From NCBI RefSeq assembly GCF_040529055.1, contig NZ_CP132342.1:2292001-2356000 (forward strand): a DNA stretch of 64,000 nucleotides, in the 5' to 3' direction. The notes beneath the pieces were generated by a model. That model was not told the origin of the DNA. It searched no databases and worked only from the letters and a program-made list of their open reading frames with translations. The position numbers were made by a program, and so were the translations under genes. This document shows, piece by piece, positions 53,215 to 62,694 of the stretch; position 1 is the stretch's first letter, and every line of letters begins with the position of its first letter. The stretch is from Xanthomonas sontii. Its GTDB lineage: Bacteria; Pseudomonadota; Gammaproteobacteria; Xanthomonadales; Xanthomonadaceae.

Positions 53215-55875
53215 TCAGAACTTGAAGTTCAGCTGCGCCTGGTAGCCGCGGCCGTTCTTGTACATGCCGATCGGCGCGTACTTGACCTCGTTGTACCAGT
53301 AGTACGTCGAGTCGAGCAGGTTGGTCGCGCTGAAGCTCACGCTCATCCAGTCGTTGATCTCGTACGAGGCGGTCAGGTCCAGCTGCTTGTACTCGTCGGT
53401 GAACACCTGCGAGTTCAGGCGGCCGACCTGGGTGAAGTACTTGGAGCGGTAGCTGTAGTTCAGGCGCACCATCCACGGACCGTTTTCCCAGTAGGGGATC
53501 ACGTTGTAGGTGTTCTTCGACAGGTACGGCAGGTTCAGGCCGGTGCTGGCGTCGGCGGTGGCGTAGGTGTAGTTCGCCTGCAGACCGAAGCCGTAGCCGA
53601 AGGCCTGCTGGTAGTTCAGCGAGGCGCCCTTGACCTTGGCGTCGGAGGCGTTGATCGGCGAGGTCACCGTGAACAGGCCGCTCACGCCGCTCACCGCATC
53701 GGTCAGCTGCTGCTGCGAGGTGGTGGTGACGATGTACGAGCTGATGTCGCGATAGAACAGTTCCGCCGACAGCATGCTGGACGGGGCGAAGTACCACTCG
53801 GCGGCCAGATCGTAGTTGGTCGACTCGTAGGGCTTCAGGTCCGGGTTGCCGCCGCTTGCGGTCAGGTTGCCGTTGCTGCTGTTGATGGTGAACGAGCCGG
53901 CCAGGTCGCCGTAGCGCGGACGTGCCATCACCTTGGCCACGGAGAAGCGCAGCACCTTGTCGGTATCCAGATCGTAGGCCAGGTTGAAGCTCGGCAGCGG
54001 CTTGTAGTACTGCTTGCCCACCTGGGTCTGGTTGTAGGTGGCGCCGCCATCGGCGCTCTGCCAGTACAGCGACTTGTCCTTGGTGTCGACATAACGCACG
54101 CCCAGGTTGCCGCGCCACGCGCCGGACTCGAAGTTCAGCTGCGCGTACAGGTCGCTGGTGATTTCCTTGACGTCGAACGAGGAGCCGTAGTCGCGGTTGT
54201 ACGGACCCTGCGGCTGCCCGCGCAGGTAGCTGATCACCGAGTTGAGGTTGGCGGTCGGCCAGTTGGTCAGGTCGCCGCTGGCGCCCAGGCCGTCGTACAG
54301 ACCGCTCGGGGTGGTGCCGGGGCTGAAGTCGGTCAGCGAAATCGCATTGGTGGTGTTGATGCGGTTGCCGCGGGCGTCGACGCCGTTGTCGTGGTTGATG
54401 TACTTGTAGCCGAGCTGCAGCTTGTTCAGCGGGCCCCAGTCCAGATCGCGGGCGGCGTCGAACTGGAAGTACTTCTCCTTGTCCGTGCTCTTGGCGTAGT
54501 AGATGCCGCCGGCCTGCATCGCCGAAGCGGCAGTGGAACCGGGCGCCAGGCCGGCCGGCGAACCGACCAGACCCCAGTTGGCGGCACTGGCGTTGTCGTA
54601 GTTGACGTCGGTGTGGCTGCCGTCGTAACCGAAGTTGTAGCCACCGTCCTTCAGCAGGAACTTCATCAGGTATTCGGGGTTCTTGCCGCCGGTGGCCTCG
54701 GTGGTACCGACCTGCGAGGTGAACACCCACTTGTCGCCGTAGAAGTCGTGGCGCAGGTTCAGGCTCTTGGTGGTGACGGTGCTTTCGCGGTAGTTGGTGT
54801 CCAGCTGCGCATACGGCTGCTTGCCGTTGCCGGCGCCATCGGTGACCGTGGCCTGGGTGACGTAGCCGTTCTGCACGGTCGCGCTGGTGATCTTGTCCTG
54901 GTCGCCGCAGCCCGGGCAGACGTAGCGCGATTCGCTGAAGTTGTTGTACTTGCCCTTGATGTAGATGCCGGTCAGGTTGAACTCGTTCTGATCGTTCGGC
55001 TTCCACTGCAGCGCGCCCTGCAGGCCGTTGCGCTCGCGGGTCTGCTGGAAGAAGGCGCTGTTGATGCCCACCGGGATCTTGGCGGTCGCGACGTTGCCAC
55101 CGTCGCCGGAGATGCGCGCGGTCGGCGGGATGCCGGCGCCGGTGTTGTAGCCGAAGAACTCGATGCCGGCGCGCGACAGATCCTGCTTGTCGTGGGTGGC
55201 GGAGATCAACGCGCCGAAGGTCTCGTCGTCGTTCTTCCAGCTCCACAGCGCCGAGCCGCGCGGATTGCCTTCTTCCGAACGGTCGTTGTAGTTGTAGCCG
55301 ATCGAACCGCGGATGGTGTTCTTCGGCAGGTCCAGCGGCTTGCGGGTGTGCACGATCACGGTGCCGCCGATCGAGCCTTCGTCGATGCGGGCTTCCGGGG
55401 TCTTGTAGACCTCCATCAGGCCAATGATTTCCGGAGACAGCAGGGTGTAGTTGAAGGTGCGGCCGCTGGTGTCGGTCGGGTTGCCGCCCCAGTCGCCCGA
55501 GGCGATGGTCTGGCCATTGAGCAGCACGCGGTTCAGCGCCGGGTCGGTGCCGTTGATGCTGACCTTCTCGCCTTCGCCGAACTGGCGGTCCACGCTGATG
55601 CCCGGCAGGTGCGCCAGCGACTCGGCGGCATTGGTGTCCGGGAACTTGCCGATGTCCTCGGCGCTGATCGCATCGACGATGGAGTTGGCCGAGCGCTTCA
55701 CCGACTGGCTCTTCTCCAGCGAGGCGCGGTAACCGGTGACGGTGATGGCATCCAGCTGCTGGACGTTCTTGGAATCCGCGGTGGCGGAAGCGGGCGCTTC
55801 CTGCGCGGCGGCGTTACCGGACAGGTACAGCGCGGCCATGATGCTGAGGGCTAAGGTAGTGGTGCGGCTATTCAT
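53215..55875 (-). CDS. TonB-dependent receptor of the nix cluster
   Basis: This 886-aa outer-membrane receptor has a signal peptide (LALSIMAALYLSGNAAA, then QEAP). The TonB-box/plug region reads LDAITVTGYRASLEKSQSVK, then AISAEDIGKFPDTNAAESLA and LPGISVDR, the form common to sugar receptors of Xanthomonas and Caulobacter. The barrel ends with the aromatic KF terminus. It would bring N-glycan fragments into the periplasm, where the nix enzymes act. A TGACAGCGTTGTCA palindrome lies about 440 bp upstream. Confidence 0.92.
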   Translation of the reverse strand: MNSRTTTLALSIMAALYLSGNAAAQEAPASATADSKNVQQLDAITVTGYRASLEKSQSVKRSANSIVDAISAEDIGKFPDTNAAESLAHLPGISVDRQFGEGEKVSINGTDPALNRVLLNGQTIASGDWGGNPTDTSGRTFNYTLLSPEIIGLMEVYKTPEARIDEGSIGGTVIVHTRKPLDLPKNTIRGSIGYNYNDRSEEGNPRGSALWSWKNDDETFGALISATHDKQDLSRAGIEFFGYNTGAGIPPTARISGDGGNVATAKIPVGINSAFFQQTRERNGLQGALQWKPNDQNEFNLTGIYIKGKYNNFSESRYVCPGCGDQDKITSATVQNGYVTQATVTDGAGNGKQPYAQLDTNYRESTVTTKSLNLRHDFYGDKWVFTSQVGTTEATGGKNPEYLMKFLLKDGGYNFGYDGSHTDVNYDNASAANWGLVGSPAGLAPGSTAASAMQAGGIYYAKSTDKEKYFQFDAARDLDWGPLNKLQLGYKYINHDNGVDARGNRINTTNAISLTDFSPGTTPSGLYDGLGASGDLTNWPTANLNSVISYLRGQPQGPYNRDYGSSFDVKEITSDLYAQLNFESGAWRGNLGVRYVDTKDKSLYWQSADGGATYNQTQVGKQYYKPLPSFNLAYDLDTDKVLRFSVAKVMARPRYGDLAGSFTINSSNGNLTASGGNPDLKPYESTNYDLAAEWYFAPSSMLSAELFYRDISSYIVTTTSQQQLTDAVSGVSGLFTVTSPINASDAKVKGASLNYQQAFGYGFGLQANYTYATADASTGLNLPYLSKNTYNVIPYWENGPWMVRLNYSYRSKYFTQVGRLNSQVFTDEYKQLDLTASYEINDWMSVSFSATNLLDSTYYWYNEVKYAPIGMYKNGRGYQAQLNFKF

Positions 55876-56308
55876 TGGCTAAACCTCTGGGTGAGTACTT
55901 GGGCATGAGGTGCCAACCGATGTTCCGGCGTGCTGGCCGCTGCCCGGCCTTGTGGATGGCGCCGCGCCTTGTGGCGCTGCGCGGATCGCATCTCGATGCG
56001 CGTCGTCCGGTCGCTGACGCGGAAGTAGCCAACCGGCGGCATCGAGGGCGCCAGTCCTTCCTGTGTTCCTGCAGATAACAACCAAGTCCAGCAATACAGC
56101 AGTGCACCTTGTCGCCTGATCCGGACGCCGCTGCGTCCGGCCCGGCTCGGGGCGTGGTTTCGTCGGTTCGGGGATGCCGGTCGCAGCGTCAGCGCGCGTC
56201 CTGCCACTTGGCGCGGGAGGAGCGGCGATGCGTCGCTGTGTCTGAATCCCCTGAACGTGGCATGTCTTGAAGTTGTAAAACTTGTGTGAGCCGAGTCTGT
56301 CGTAGCGC

Positions 56309-56323
56309 TGACAGCGTTGTCAA
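56309..56323 (-). promoter_or_regulatory. LacI-type operator upstream of the receptor
   Basis: TGACAGCGTTGTCA (56309-56322) is palindromic except for its centre and overlaps a minus-strand TTGACA at 56323-56318. The gap 55876-56748 has no gene. The site is nearly identical to the core of the glucokinase-side palindrome at 56661-56680, indicating one regulator. Confidence 0.6.
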
Positions 56324-56660
56324 CACCCGTTTCACGTGGTTTTGACGAATGCAGGCAAGGCTCGCCGCGGCATCTTTCCGGAGGCTTTCGCGGCCCTTCT
56401 TTTGCGTCTCCTAGGTGCTTGTCTACAAAAGAAAACATGCCCGCGGAGGGCGGCGGTGTGCCCGTGGTAGTCGCGAGGCCCTGGTGCGACAGGCGCTGCC
56501 GGTTGACCGGGCGTGTGGCAGAAATTTGTGCAATGCGGCGAAATTTTGCGACGGATGTTCACCCATGCAACGCGCCCTGCGATCGGTCGCTCGAACGGCC
56601 GGGCGATCGGGCCGATGAAGTCGCAGTGGTGAAGACAAAACGACAAACGGGTGAAATTCA

Positions 56661-56680
56661 CCTTGACAACGTTGTCAAGG
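56661..56680 (+). promoter_or_regulatory. Perfect 20-bp operator upstream of glucokinase
   Basis: CCTTGACAACGTTGTCAAGG is fully palindromic. It contains TTGACA, which could serve as the -35 box (56663-56668), so binding would block transcription. The form is typical of LacI-family repressors and resembles sites proposed for GlcNAc regulators in Xanthomonas, though I cannot confirm the exact match. Confidence 0.75.
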
Positions 56681-56748
56681 TGGTCCGACACTCGATCGAT
56701 CAATCTGCCGAATCGGCGTGCGCCTGCTCTGGCGCAACGGGAGAAGAT

Positions 56749-57771
56749 GTGTCCGCAAGCAGTTCATCAGTGGCAGCGGCCGTGCCGCGCGCCGAGCCCT
56801 TCATTGCTGCCGATGTCGGCGGAACCCATGTCCGGATCGGCCTGGTCGCACGCGCTGCCGGTGCCGGCCCGGCGCCGTCCGTCGATGTGCTGGACTATCG
56901 CAAATACCGCTGCGCCGACTATCCCGGTCTGGCCGAGATCATCGGCGAATTCCTGGGCCAGGTGCAGGGGCCGAAGCCGACCCGTGGGGTGATCGCCAGC
57001 GCCGGTTACGCGCTCGAAGATGGTCGCGTCATCACCACCAATCTGCCGTGGACGCTGTCGCCGCCGGAAATTCGCGAGCGCCTGGGCATGAAGGCGCTGC
57101 ATCTGGTCAACGATTTCGAAGCGGTGGCGTATGCGGCCGCGTCGATGGACGCCAGCGAAGTGCTGCATCTGACTGGGCCGCGCAAGGCGCAGCGCGGGCC
57201 TGCGCTGGTGATCGGTCCGGGCACCGGCCTCGGCGCCGCGGTGTGGATTCCGACCCAGGGCGGCGCCATGGTGCTGGCCACCGAGGCCGGCCATGCCGCG
57301 CTGCCGATCGGCAACGATCTGGAACTGGCGCTGGCGCAGCGGCTGTTGCGCGATCGCTCCTATGTGCCGATGGAGCATTTCCTGTCTGGCCCGGGCCTGC
57401 TCAATCTCTATCGCGCACTTTGCGAGTTGCGTGGCGCCACGCCTGCGCATGCCGCACCGAGCGACATCACCGCGGCTGCAGTGGGCGACGACGATCCGCT
57501 CGCGCACGAGGCACTGTCCGCGTTCTGCGGCCTGCTCGGCAGCGTGGTCGGCGACATGGCCTTGCTGTACGGCGTGCAGGGCGGCATCTATCTGGCCGGC
57601 GGCTTCCTGCCGCAGATCGGCGCGTTCCTGTCCGCCAGCAGCTTCGTCGAGCGCTACTTGAACAAGGGCGCGATGCGTCCTGCGCTGGAGCAGATCCCGG
57701 TGAAGCTGGTCGAGCATGGCCAGCTCGGGGTGATCGGCGCGGCGAACTGGTTCCTGCAGCAGCGCCACTGA
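56749..57771 (+). CDS. glk: Glucokinase
   Basis: This 340-aa ROK-independent, E. coli-type glucokinase starts at the GTG at 56749 (MSASSSSVAAAVPRAEPF). GGGAG lies about 9 nt upstream, and the start is downstream of the palindromic operator. Motifs: the phosphate-binding IAADVGGTHVRIGL, catalytic LVNDFEAVAYA, VIGPGTGLGAAVW and VLATEAGHAALP. It phosphorylates glucose with ATP. Divergent arrangement with the receptor gene and similar operators suggest induction together with the nix genes, perhaps with N-acetylhexosamine or glucose as intracellular substrate. Confidence 0.92.
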   Translation: MSASSSSVAAAVPRAEPFIAADVGGTHVRIGLVARAAGAGPAPSVDVLDYRKYRCADYPGLAEIIGEFLGQVQGPKPTRGVIASAGYALEDGRVITTNLPWTLSPPEIRERLGMKALHLVNDFEAVAYAAASMDASEVLHLTGPRKAQRGPALVIGPGTGLGAAVWIPTQGGAMVLATEAGHAALPIGNDLELALAQRLLRDRSYVPMEHFLSGPGLLNLYRALCELRGATPAHAAPSDITAAAVGDDDPLAHEALSAFCGLLGSVVGDMALLYGVQGGIYLAGGFLPQIGAFLSASSFVERYLNKGAMRPALEQIPVKLVEHGQLGVIGAANWFLQQRH

Positions 57772-57929
57772 GCGGCCCGGCGCGGCGATGGCCGCGCCGA
57801 TAGGCGGCGTCCCGCAACGCCGGTGCGGCGTGCCTGGCGTGCCGTAGCGCGTCGACACATATATATGTCCCATGCCTGCGGCGCCTGCGTTGCGGTGCCG
57901 CTGTCTACAGCGTCATCGCTTGCCTGAAC

Positions 57930-58661
57930 TCACAGGTCGCCGTGATGCGCCTGCAGCGCCGCGATCGCGGCCAGGCCGGCGGTTTCGGTGCGCAGGATGC
58001 GTGGTCCCAGGCGCAGGCCGACGAAGCCGGCGGCCTCCAGCGTGGCGCGGTCGCGTGGCGACCAGCCGCCTTCCGGGCCGATCGCGATCGTCGCCGCAGC
58101 GCCGCCGATGGCCAGCGAACGCAGGCGCTGTTCGCCCTGCGGATCCAGGATCAACCGGCAGGGGCTGTCCGCCGCGGCGCGCGCCGCATCGGCCAGCGCC
58201 AGCGGCGCGCTCAGCTGCGGCACGCGCGCGCGGCCGGATTGTTCGCAGGCCGAGATCACCACGCTGCGCCAGTGCGCCACGCGCTTGTCCACCCGCGCCG
58301 CATCCAGCTTCACTTCGGTGCGTTCGGCCCACACCGGCACGATCGCGGCGACGCCGAGTTCGGTGGCCTTCTGCAGGATCAGGTCCATCTTCTCGCCGCG
58401 CGCCACGCCCTGCAGCAGGGTGATCGCCAGTGGCGACTCGTTGTCGACCGGCTGCGCCGCGCCGATGCGCACGCTGGCGTTGCGCTTGCCGGCCTGCAGC
58501 AGTTCGGCGGGGTAATCGCAGCCGTCGCCGTTGAACAGCACGCAAGGATCGCCCTCGCGCAGCCGCAGCACGCGCAGCAGGTGGTTGGCGACGTCTTCCG
58601 GCAGGCTCAACTCTGCGCCGGCGTGCAGCGGCAGCTCCACATGGCAGCGGGTCAGGCGCAT
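57930..58661 (-). CDS. rsmE: 16S rRNA m3U1498 methyltransferase
   Basis: This 243-aa SPOUT-class methyltransferase shows the N-terminal PUA-like domain (HLLRVLRLREGDPCVLFNGD). The knot domain has ATELGVAAIVPVWAERTEV, AIGPEGGWSPRDRATLEAAG and LRLGPRILRTETAGLAAI, the SAM-binding trefoil knot of RsmE. It methylates U1498 in helix 44 of 16S rRNA. Its start overlaps the end of bioA by 10 bp, an arrangement found in xanthomonads. Confidence 0.95.
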   Translation of the reverse strand: MRLTRCHVELPLHAGAELSLPEDVANHLLRVLRLREGDPCVLFNGDGCDYPAELLQAGKRNASVRIGAAQPVDNESPLAITLLQGVARGEKMDLILQKATELGVAAIVPVWAERTEVKLDAARVDKRVAHWRSVVISACEQSGRARVPQLSAPLALADAARAAADSPCRLILDPQGEQRLRSLAIGGAAATIAIGPEGGWSPRDRATLEAAGFVGLRLGPRILRTETAGLAAIAALQAHHGDL

Positions 58662-60043
58662 GCCACCGCCTCGTCGATCGCCGCCAGCGTGGTCTCGGCC
58701 AGCAGCGCCAACTGCGCGGCGTCCACGCAGTACGGCGGCATCCAGTACAGCACGTCGCCCAGCGGACGCAGCACCACCCCGCGTTGCAACGCGGCACGGT
58801 AGGCGTGCAGGCCGACGCGTGCGGACGCAGGGAAGGGCGTGCGCTTGTTGCCGGTGCGGGTGAGTTCGAACGCCACCACCATGCCGGCCTGGCGCACGTC
58901 GGCCACGTGCGGATGCTCGGCGAACGGCGCCGACAGCGCGCGCATGGTCTCGGCGGTGCTGCGGTTACGCGCGATCACGTCGTCCTCCTGCAGGATCCGC
59001 AGCGACGCCAGCGCCGCGGCGCAGGCCAGCGGGTTGCCGGTGTAGCTGTGCGAATGCAGGAAGGCGCGTTCGCGGCTGTCGTCGAGGAAAGCGTCGTACA
59101 GATGCTGGGTGGCCAGCACCGCCGACAGCGGCAGGAAGCCGCCGGTCAGGCCTTTGGACAGGCACAGCAGGTCCGGCATCACCCCGGCCTGCTCGCAGGC
59201 GAACAGGGTGCCGGTGCGGCCGAAGCCGGTGGCGATCTCGTCGGCGATCAGGAACGCGCCGTTGGCGTCGCACAGTTCGCGCGCCCGCCGCAGATAGGCC
59301 GGATCGTGCATGCGCATGCCGCCGGCGCATTGCAGGCGCGGCTCCAGGATCACCGCGCAGATCTCGCCGGGATGGCGGTCGAACAGGTCGGCCAGCGCAT
59401 CAGCGGCGGCATCGGCGCGTTCGCGCGCACTCTGCCCAGGCGCGGCCTGGTAGGCGTCGGGCGAGGGCGCGAACAAGGCCTCCGCCAGCAGCGGCGCGTA
59501 CACCCGCCGATACAGCGGAATGTCGCCGACCGCCAGCGCCCCGATGGTCTCGCCGTGGTAGCCGTTCTCCAGCGCGACGAAGCGGGTGCGCCCCGGTTCG
59601 CCGCGGTTCTGGAAATAATGAAAAGCCATTTTCAGCGCCACTTCCACGCCGGCCGAGCCGTTGTCGGCATAGAACACCTTGGCCAGCGGCGCGCGGCCGT
59701 CCTGGCGCGGCGCCAGCGCCAGCAACTGCTCGGCCAGCAGCACCGCCGGTTCGTGGCTGAAGCCGGCCAGCATCACCTGCTCCAGCTGGGTGGCCTGGGC
59801 GGCGATGGCCGCGGCGATGCGCGGCTCGCCGTGGCCGAACAGATTCGTCCACCAACTGCTCACCGCATCCAGGTAGCGGCGGCCGCCGTGGTCGATCAGC
59901 CAGGCGCCTTCGCCACGGGCGATCGGGACCAGGGGCAGGGTGTCGGGGTGCTCGCGCATCTGCGTGCACGGGTGCCAGAGCACGGCCAGATCACGCGTGC
60001 GCCACGCCTCGGCCATCTGTGCTGCGGTCAGGTCTGATAGCAT
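58652..60043 (-). CDS. bioA: Adenosylmethionine-8-amino-7-oxononanoate aminotransferase
   Basis: This 463-aa class III PLP aminotransferase of biotin synthesis converts KAPA to DAPA using SAM as amino donor. Signature segments: LWHPCTQMREH at the start, DAVSSWWTNLFGHGEPRIAA, VFYADNGSAGVEVALKMAFH, FLIADEIATGFGRTGTLFAC and the PLP Lys K297 in LCLSKGLTGGF. LHSHSYTGNPLACAAALASL near residue 330 completes the active site. It is divergent from nudE. Confidence 0.96.
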   Translation of the reverse strand: MLSDLTAAQMAEAWRTRDLAVLWHPCTQMREHPDTLPLVPIARGEGAWLIDHGGRRYLDAVSSWWTNLFGHGEPRIAAAIAAQATQLEQVMLAGFSHEPAVLLAEQLLALAPRQDGRAPLAKVFYADNGSAGVEVALKMAFHYFQNRGEPGRTRFVALENGYHGETIGALAVGDIPLYRRVYAPLLAEALFAPSPDAYQAAPGQSARERADAAADALADLFDRHPGEICAVILEPRLQCAGGMRMHDPAYLRRARELCDANGAFLIADEIATGFGRTGTLFACEQAGVMPDLLCLSKGLTGGFLPLSAVLATQHLYDAFLDDSRERAFLHSHSYTGNPLACAAALASLRILQEDDVIARNRSTAETMRALSAPFAEHPHVADVRQAGMVVAFELTRTGNKRTPFPASARVGLHAYRAALQRGVVLRPLGDVLYWMPPYCVDAAQLALLAETTLAAIDEAVACA

Positions 60044-60117
60044 TTCGCGCTCATGAACAGGTTCTTCGCTCCGCGCATTCTATCGATCGACGCCGTCCGG
60101 CGCCGCAGGGTGCCGGC

Positions 60118-60672
60118 GTGACCCGTCGATTGCCGGTCATCCATGCCGTGCGCGAGCGCAGCGAATCGGCCGCCGAGCGCCGGGTCGAGGAGCTGGACCT
60201 GGAGTTCAGCAATGGCGAGCGCCGCGTGTTCCACCGGCTGAAGGCGCCGGGTCATGGCGCGGTGGTGGTGGTGCCGATGCTGGATGCGCAGACCGTGCTG
60301 CTGGTGCGCGAATACGCCGCCGGCGTGCATCGCTACGAACTGGGGCTGGTCAAGGGCCGCATCGACGCCGGCGAGACCCCGCTGCAGGCAGCCGACCGCG
60401 AACTCAAGGAAGAGGCCGGCTACGGCGCGCGGCAGTTGCGCGTGCTGCGCGCGATGACCCTGGCGCCGACCTACATGAGCCACCAGTCGTGGCTGGTGCT
60501 TGCACAAGATCTCTATCCCGAACGACTGACCGGCGACGAGCCGGAGGAATTGGAAGTGGTGCCCTGGAAACTGGCTGAACTGGATCAACTGATGTTGCGT
60601 GAAGATTTTTCCGAGGGGCGTTCGCTGGCGGCGCTGTTCATCGCCCGCGAGTGGCTGGGTCGGGCCGAATGA
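60118..60672 (+). CDS. nudE: NUDIX ADP-sugar/ADP-compound hydrolase
   Basis: The protein has 184 aa from a GTG at 60118 (MTRRLPVIHAVRERSES). The frame is open upstream but lacks family similarity there. The Nudix box starts at G80: GRIDAGETPLQAADRELKEE then AGYG, matching GX5EX7REUXEEXGU. APTYMSHQSWLVLAQDLYPE follows, typical of NudE. It hydrolyses ADP-ribose, NADH or related compounds. Its stop overlaps cysQ as ATGA. Confidence 0.9.
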   Translation: MTRRLPVIHAVRERSESAAERRVEELDLEFSNGERRVFHRLKAPGHGAVVVVPMLDAQTVLLVREYAAGVHRYELGLVKGRIDAGETPLQAADRELKEEAGYGARQLRVLRAMTLAPTYMSHQSWLVLAQDLYPERLTGDEPEELEVVPWKLAELDQLMLREDFSEGRSLAALFIAREWLGRAE

Positions 60673-61469
60673 TCCGTCTCACCAGTGATTTGCGCGAAAC
60701 CGTGATCGCCATCGCCATCGATGCCGCCGCGGCCATCATGTCCGTCTATGCCACCGGCTTCGAGGTGGAGCACAAGGCCGATACCAGTCCGTTGACCCAG
60801 GCCGACCTGGCCGCGCATCAGATCATCGTCGAAGGTCTGGAGCGGCTGACCCCGGACCTGCCGGTGCTGTCCGAGGAATCGGCGCAGATTCCGTGGGAGG
60901 TGCGCGAGCACTGGACCACCTATTGGCTGGTCGACCCGCTCGACGGCACCCGCGAGTTCGTCAAGCGCAACGGCGAGTTCAGCGTCAACATCGCGCTGAT
61001 CCACCAGGGCGCGCCGGTGTTCGGCGTGGTCCAGGCGCCGGTCGATGGCCGCGTCTGGCATGCGGTGCGTGGCGAGCAGGCGTACCGCCGCGAGGGCTTC
61101 CGCGACACCGCGCTGAATACGCGACGTCCGGCCACCGCGCCGCTGCGGGTGGCGGCGAGCCGTTCGCACCGTGACGCGCGTACCGACGCGTTGCTGCAGC
61201 GCATGGGCGAGATCGAACTGGTCGCGCAGGGGTCGTCGCTGAAGTTCTGCCGGATCGCCGACGGCGACCTGGACGTGTATCCGCGCTTCGGCCCGACCTC
61301 CGAATGGGACACCGCCGCCGGGCAGTGCGTGCTGCAGGCCGCTGGCGGCGCGCTGCTGGCCGCCGCGACCGGCAAGCCGTTCCGCTACAACCGCCGCGAA
61401 TCGTTGCTCAACGGCGACTTCGTGGCGCTGGGCGATGCGGCGCTGCCCTGGCGCGACTGGCTGGGCTGA
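60669..61469 (+). CDS. cysQ: 3'(2'),5'-bisphosphate nucleotidase
   Basis: This 266-aa enzyme of the inositol monophosphatase fold has LPVLSEESAQIPW and the metal-binding motif WLVDPLDGTREFVKRNGEFS (D89, D92). FGPTSEWDTAAGQCVLQAAG near the C-terminus completes the active site. It removes the 3'-phosphate of PAP formed in sulfate assimilation. ATG 60669 overlaps the nudE stop, a frequent pair in gammaproteobacteria. Confidence 0.94.
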   Translation: MIRLTSDLRETVIAIAIDAAAAIMSVYATGFEVEHKADTSPLTQADLAAHQIIVEGLERLTPDLPVLSEESAQIPWEVREHWTTYWLVDPLDGTREFVKRNGEFSVNIALIHQGAPVFGVVQAPVDGRVWHAVRGEQAYRREGFRDTALNTRRPATAPLRVAASRSHRDARTDALLQRMGEIELVAQGSSLKFCRIADGDLDVYPRFGPTSEWDTAAGQCVLQAAGGALLAAATGKPFRYNRRESLLNGDFVALGDAALPWRDWLG

Positions 61470-61555
61470 GCCGCGCCGCGCGCGCGCGCCGCACGGCGCG
61501 CGCTCTGCCACACTAGGCGGTGGCGGCAGCGGTGCCGTCGTACCGGAACCCGCCC

Positions 61556-62374
61556 GTGACCCCCACTCGCTACGATCTTCCCGCCCTGCTCGACATCATG
61601 GCGCGCCTGCGCGATCCCGCGCAGGGCTGCCCCTGGGACCTGGAGCAGGACTTCGCCAGCATCGCCGCGTACACGATCGAAGAGGCCTACGAAGTGGCCG
61701 ACGCGATCGACCGCCAGGACCTGGCCGGGCTGAAGGACGAACTCGGCGATCTGCTGCTGCAGGTGGTGTTCCATGCGCAGATGGCGCGCGAGCAGGGCGC
61801 GTTCGGCTTCGACGACGTGGTCGCGGCGATCTGCGACAAGATGGTGCGCCGCCACCCGCACGTGTTCGGCGACAGTCAGGTGGCCGATGCCGAACAGCAG
61901 ACGCTGAAGTGGGAAGAGATCAAACGTGCCGAGCGCGCCGCCGCCGGCGAGCGCGACGGCTCGGCACTGGCCGGCATCGCCCGCGGCCTGCCGGAATGGC
62001 AGCGCGCGCTGAAGCTGCAGTCGCGTGCGGCGCGGGTCGGCTTCGACTGGCCCGGCGCCGCGCCGGTGCTGGACAAGGTGCAGGAAGAACTTGAGGAAGT
62101 GCGCGCGGAACTGGCGCATGGCGCCGCAGTCGATCCGGCACGGCTGCAGGACGAGATCGGCGACCTGCTGTTCGTCTGCGCCAACCTGGCGCGGCATGCC
62201 AAGGTCGACGTCGGTGCGGCGCTGCGCCACGCCAACCTCAAGTTCGAGCGTCGCTTCCGCACGATGGAACGGCTGGCGCAGCAGGACGGCGGCGCGCTCG
62301 ACGGCCTGTCGCTGGCGCAGCAGGAGGCGTACTGGCAGCGCGCCAAGGACGAAGAGCGCGCCGCGGCCGGATGA
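61556..62374 (+). CDS. mazG: Nucleoside triphosphate pyrophosphohydrolase MazG
   Basis: The protein has 272 aa from a GTG at 61556 ([18 protein letters not shown]); the frame is open to 61520. Both MazG repeats are present: the N-terminal [20 protein letters not shown] then [14 protein letters not shown], and the C-terminal [13 protein letters not shown] with [16 protein letters not shown]. The tandem form is the house-cleaning pyrophosphohydrolase type. Its stop overlaps ynfA (ATGA). Confidence 0.94.
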   Translation: MTPTRYDLPALLDIMARLRDPAQGCPWDLEQDFASIAAYTIEEAYEVADAIDRQDLAGLKDELGDLLLQVVFHAQMAREQGAFGFDDVVAAICDKMVRRHPHVFGDSQVADAEQQTLKWEEIKRAERAAAGERDGSALAGIARGLPEWQRALKLQSRAARVGFDWPGAAPVLDKVQEELEEVRAELAHGAAVDPARLQDEIGDLLFVCANLARHAKVDVGAALRHANLKFERRFRTMERLAQQDGGALDGLSLAQQEAYWQRAKDEERAAAG

Positions 62375-62694
62375 AGACCCTGCTGCTGTTCGTGCTGACC
62401 GCCGTCGCGGAAATCCTCGGCTGCTACCTGCCTTATCTGTGGCTGCGCGAACAGCGCAGCGCCTGGCTGCTGCTGCCGGCCGCGGGCAGCCTGGCGCTCT
62501 TCGTCTGGCTGCTGACCCTGCATCCCGCCGCCAGCGGCCGCGTCTATGCGGCCTACGGCGGCGTCTATGTCGCCGTCGCCTTGCTGTGGCTGTGGACGGT
62601 GCAGGGCATGCGCCCCACGCGCTGGGACCTGCTCGGCGCCGGCCTGTGCCTGGTCGGCATGGCGGTGATCATGTTCGCGCCGCGGCAGGGCTGA
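62371..62694 (+). CDS. ynfA: YnfA/UPF0060 family membrane protein
   Basis: This 107-aa protein has four transmembrane segments. Family hallmarks are [20 protein letters not shown], then [20 protein letters not shown] and [19 protein letters not shown]. It resembles small multidrug-resistance-like transporters; function is not settled. The last 14 bp of the gene are the start of a tandemly repeated 202-bp unit. Confidence 0.93.
   Translation: MKTLLLFVLTAVAEILGCYLPYLWLREQRSAWLLLPAAGSLALFVWLLTLHPAASGRVYAAYGGVYVAVALLWLWTVQGMRPTRWDLLGAGLCLVGMAVIMFAPRQG

Noticed and set aside
57779..57798. GGCGCGGC/GCCGCGCC hairpin after glk
   Set aside because: Perfect 8-bp stem but no T-tract, so not called a terminator.
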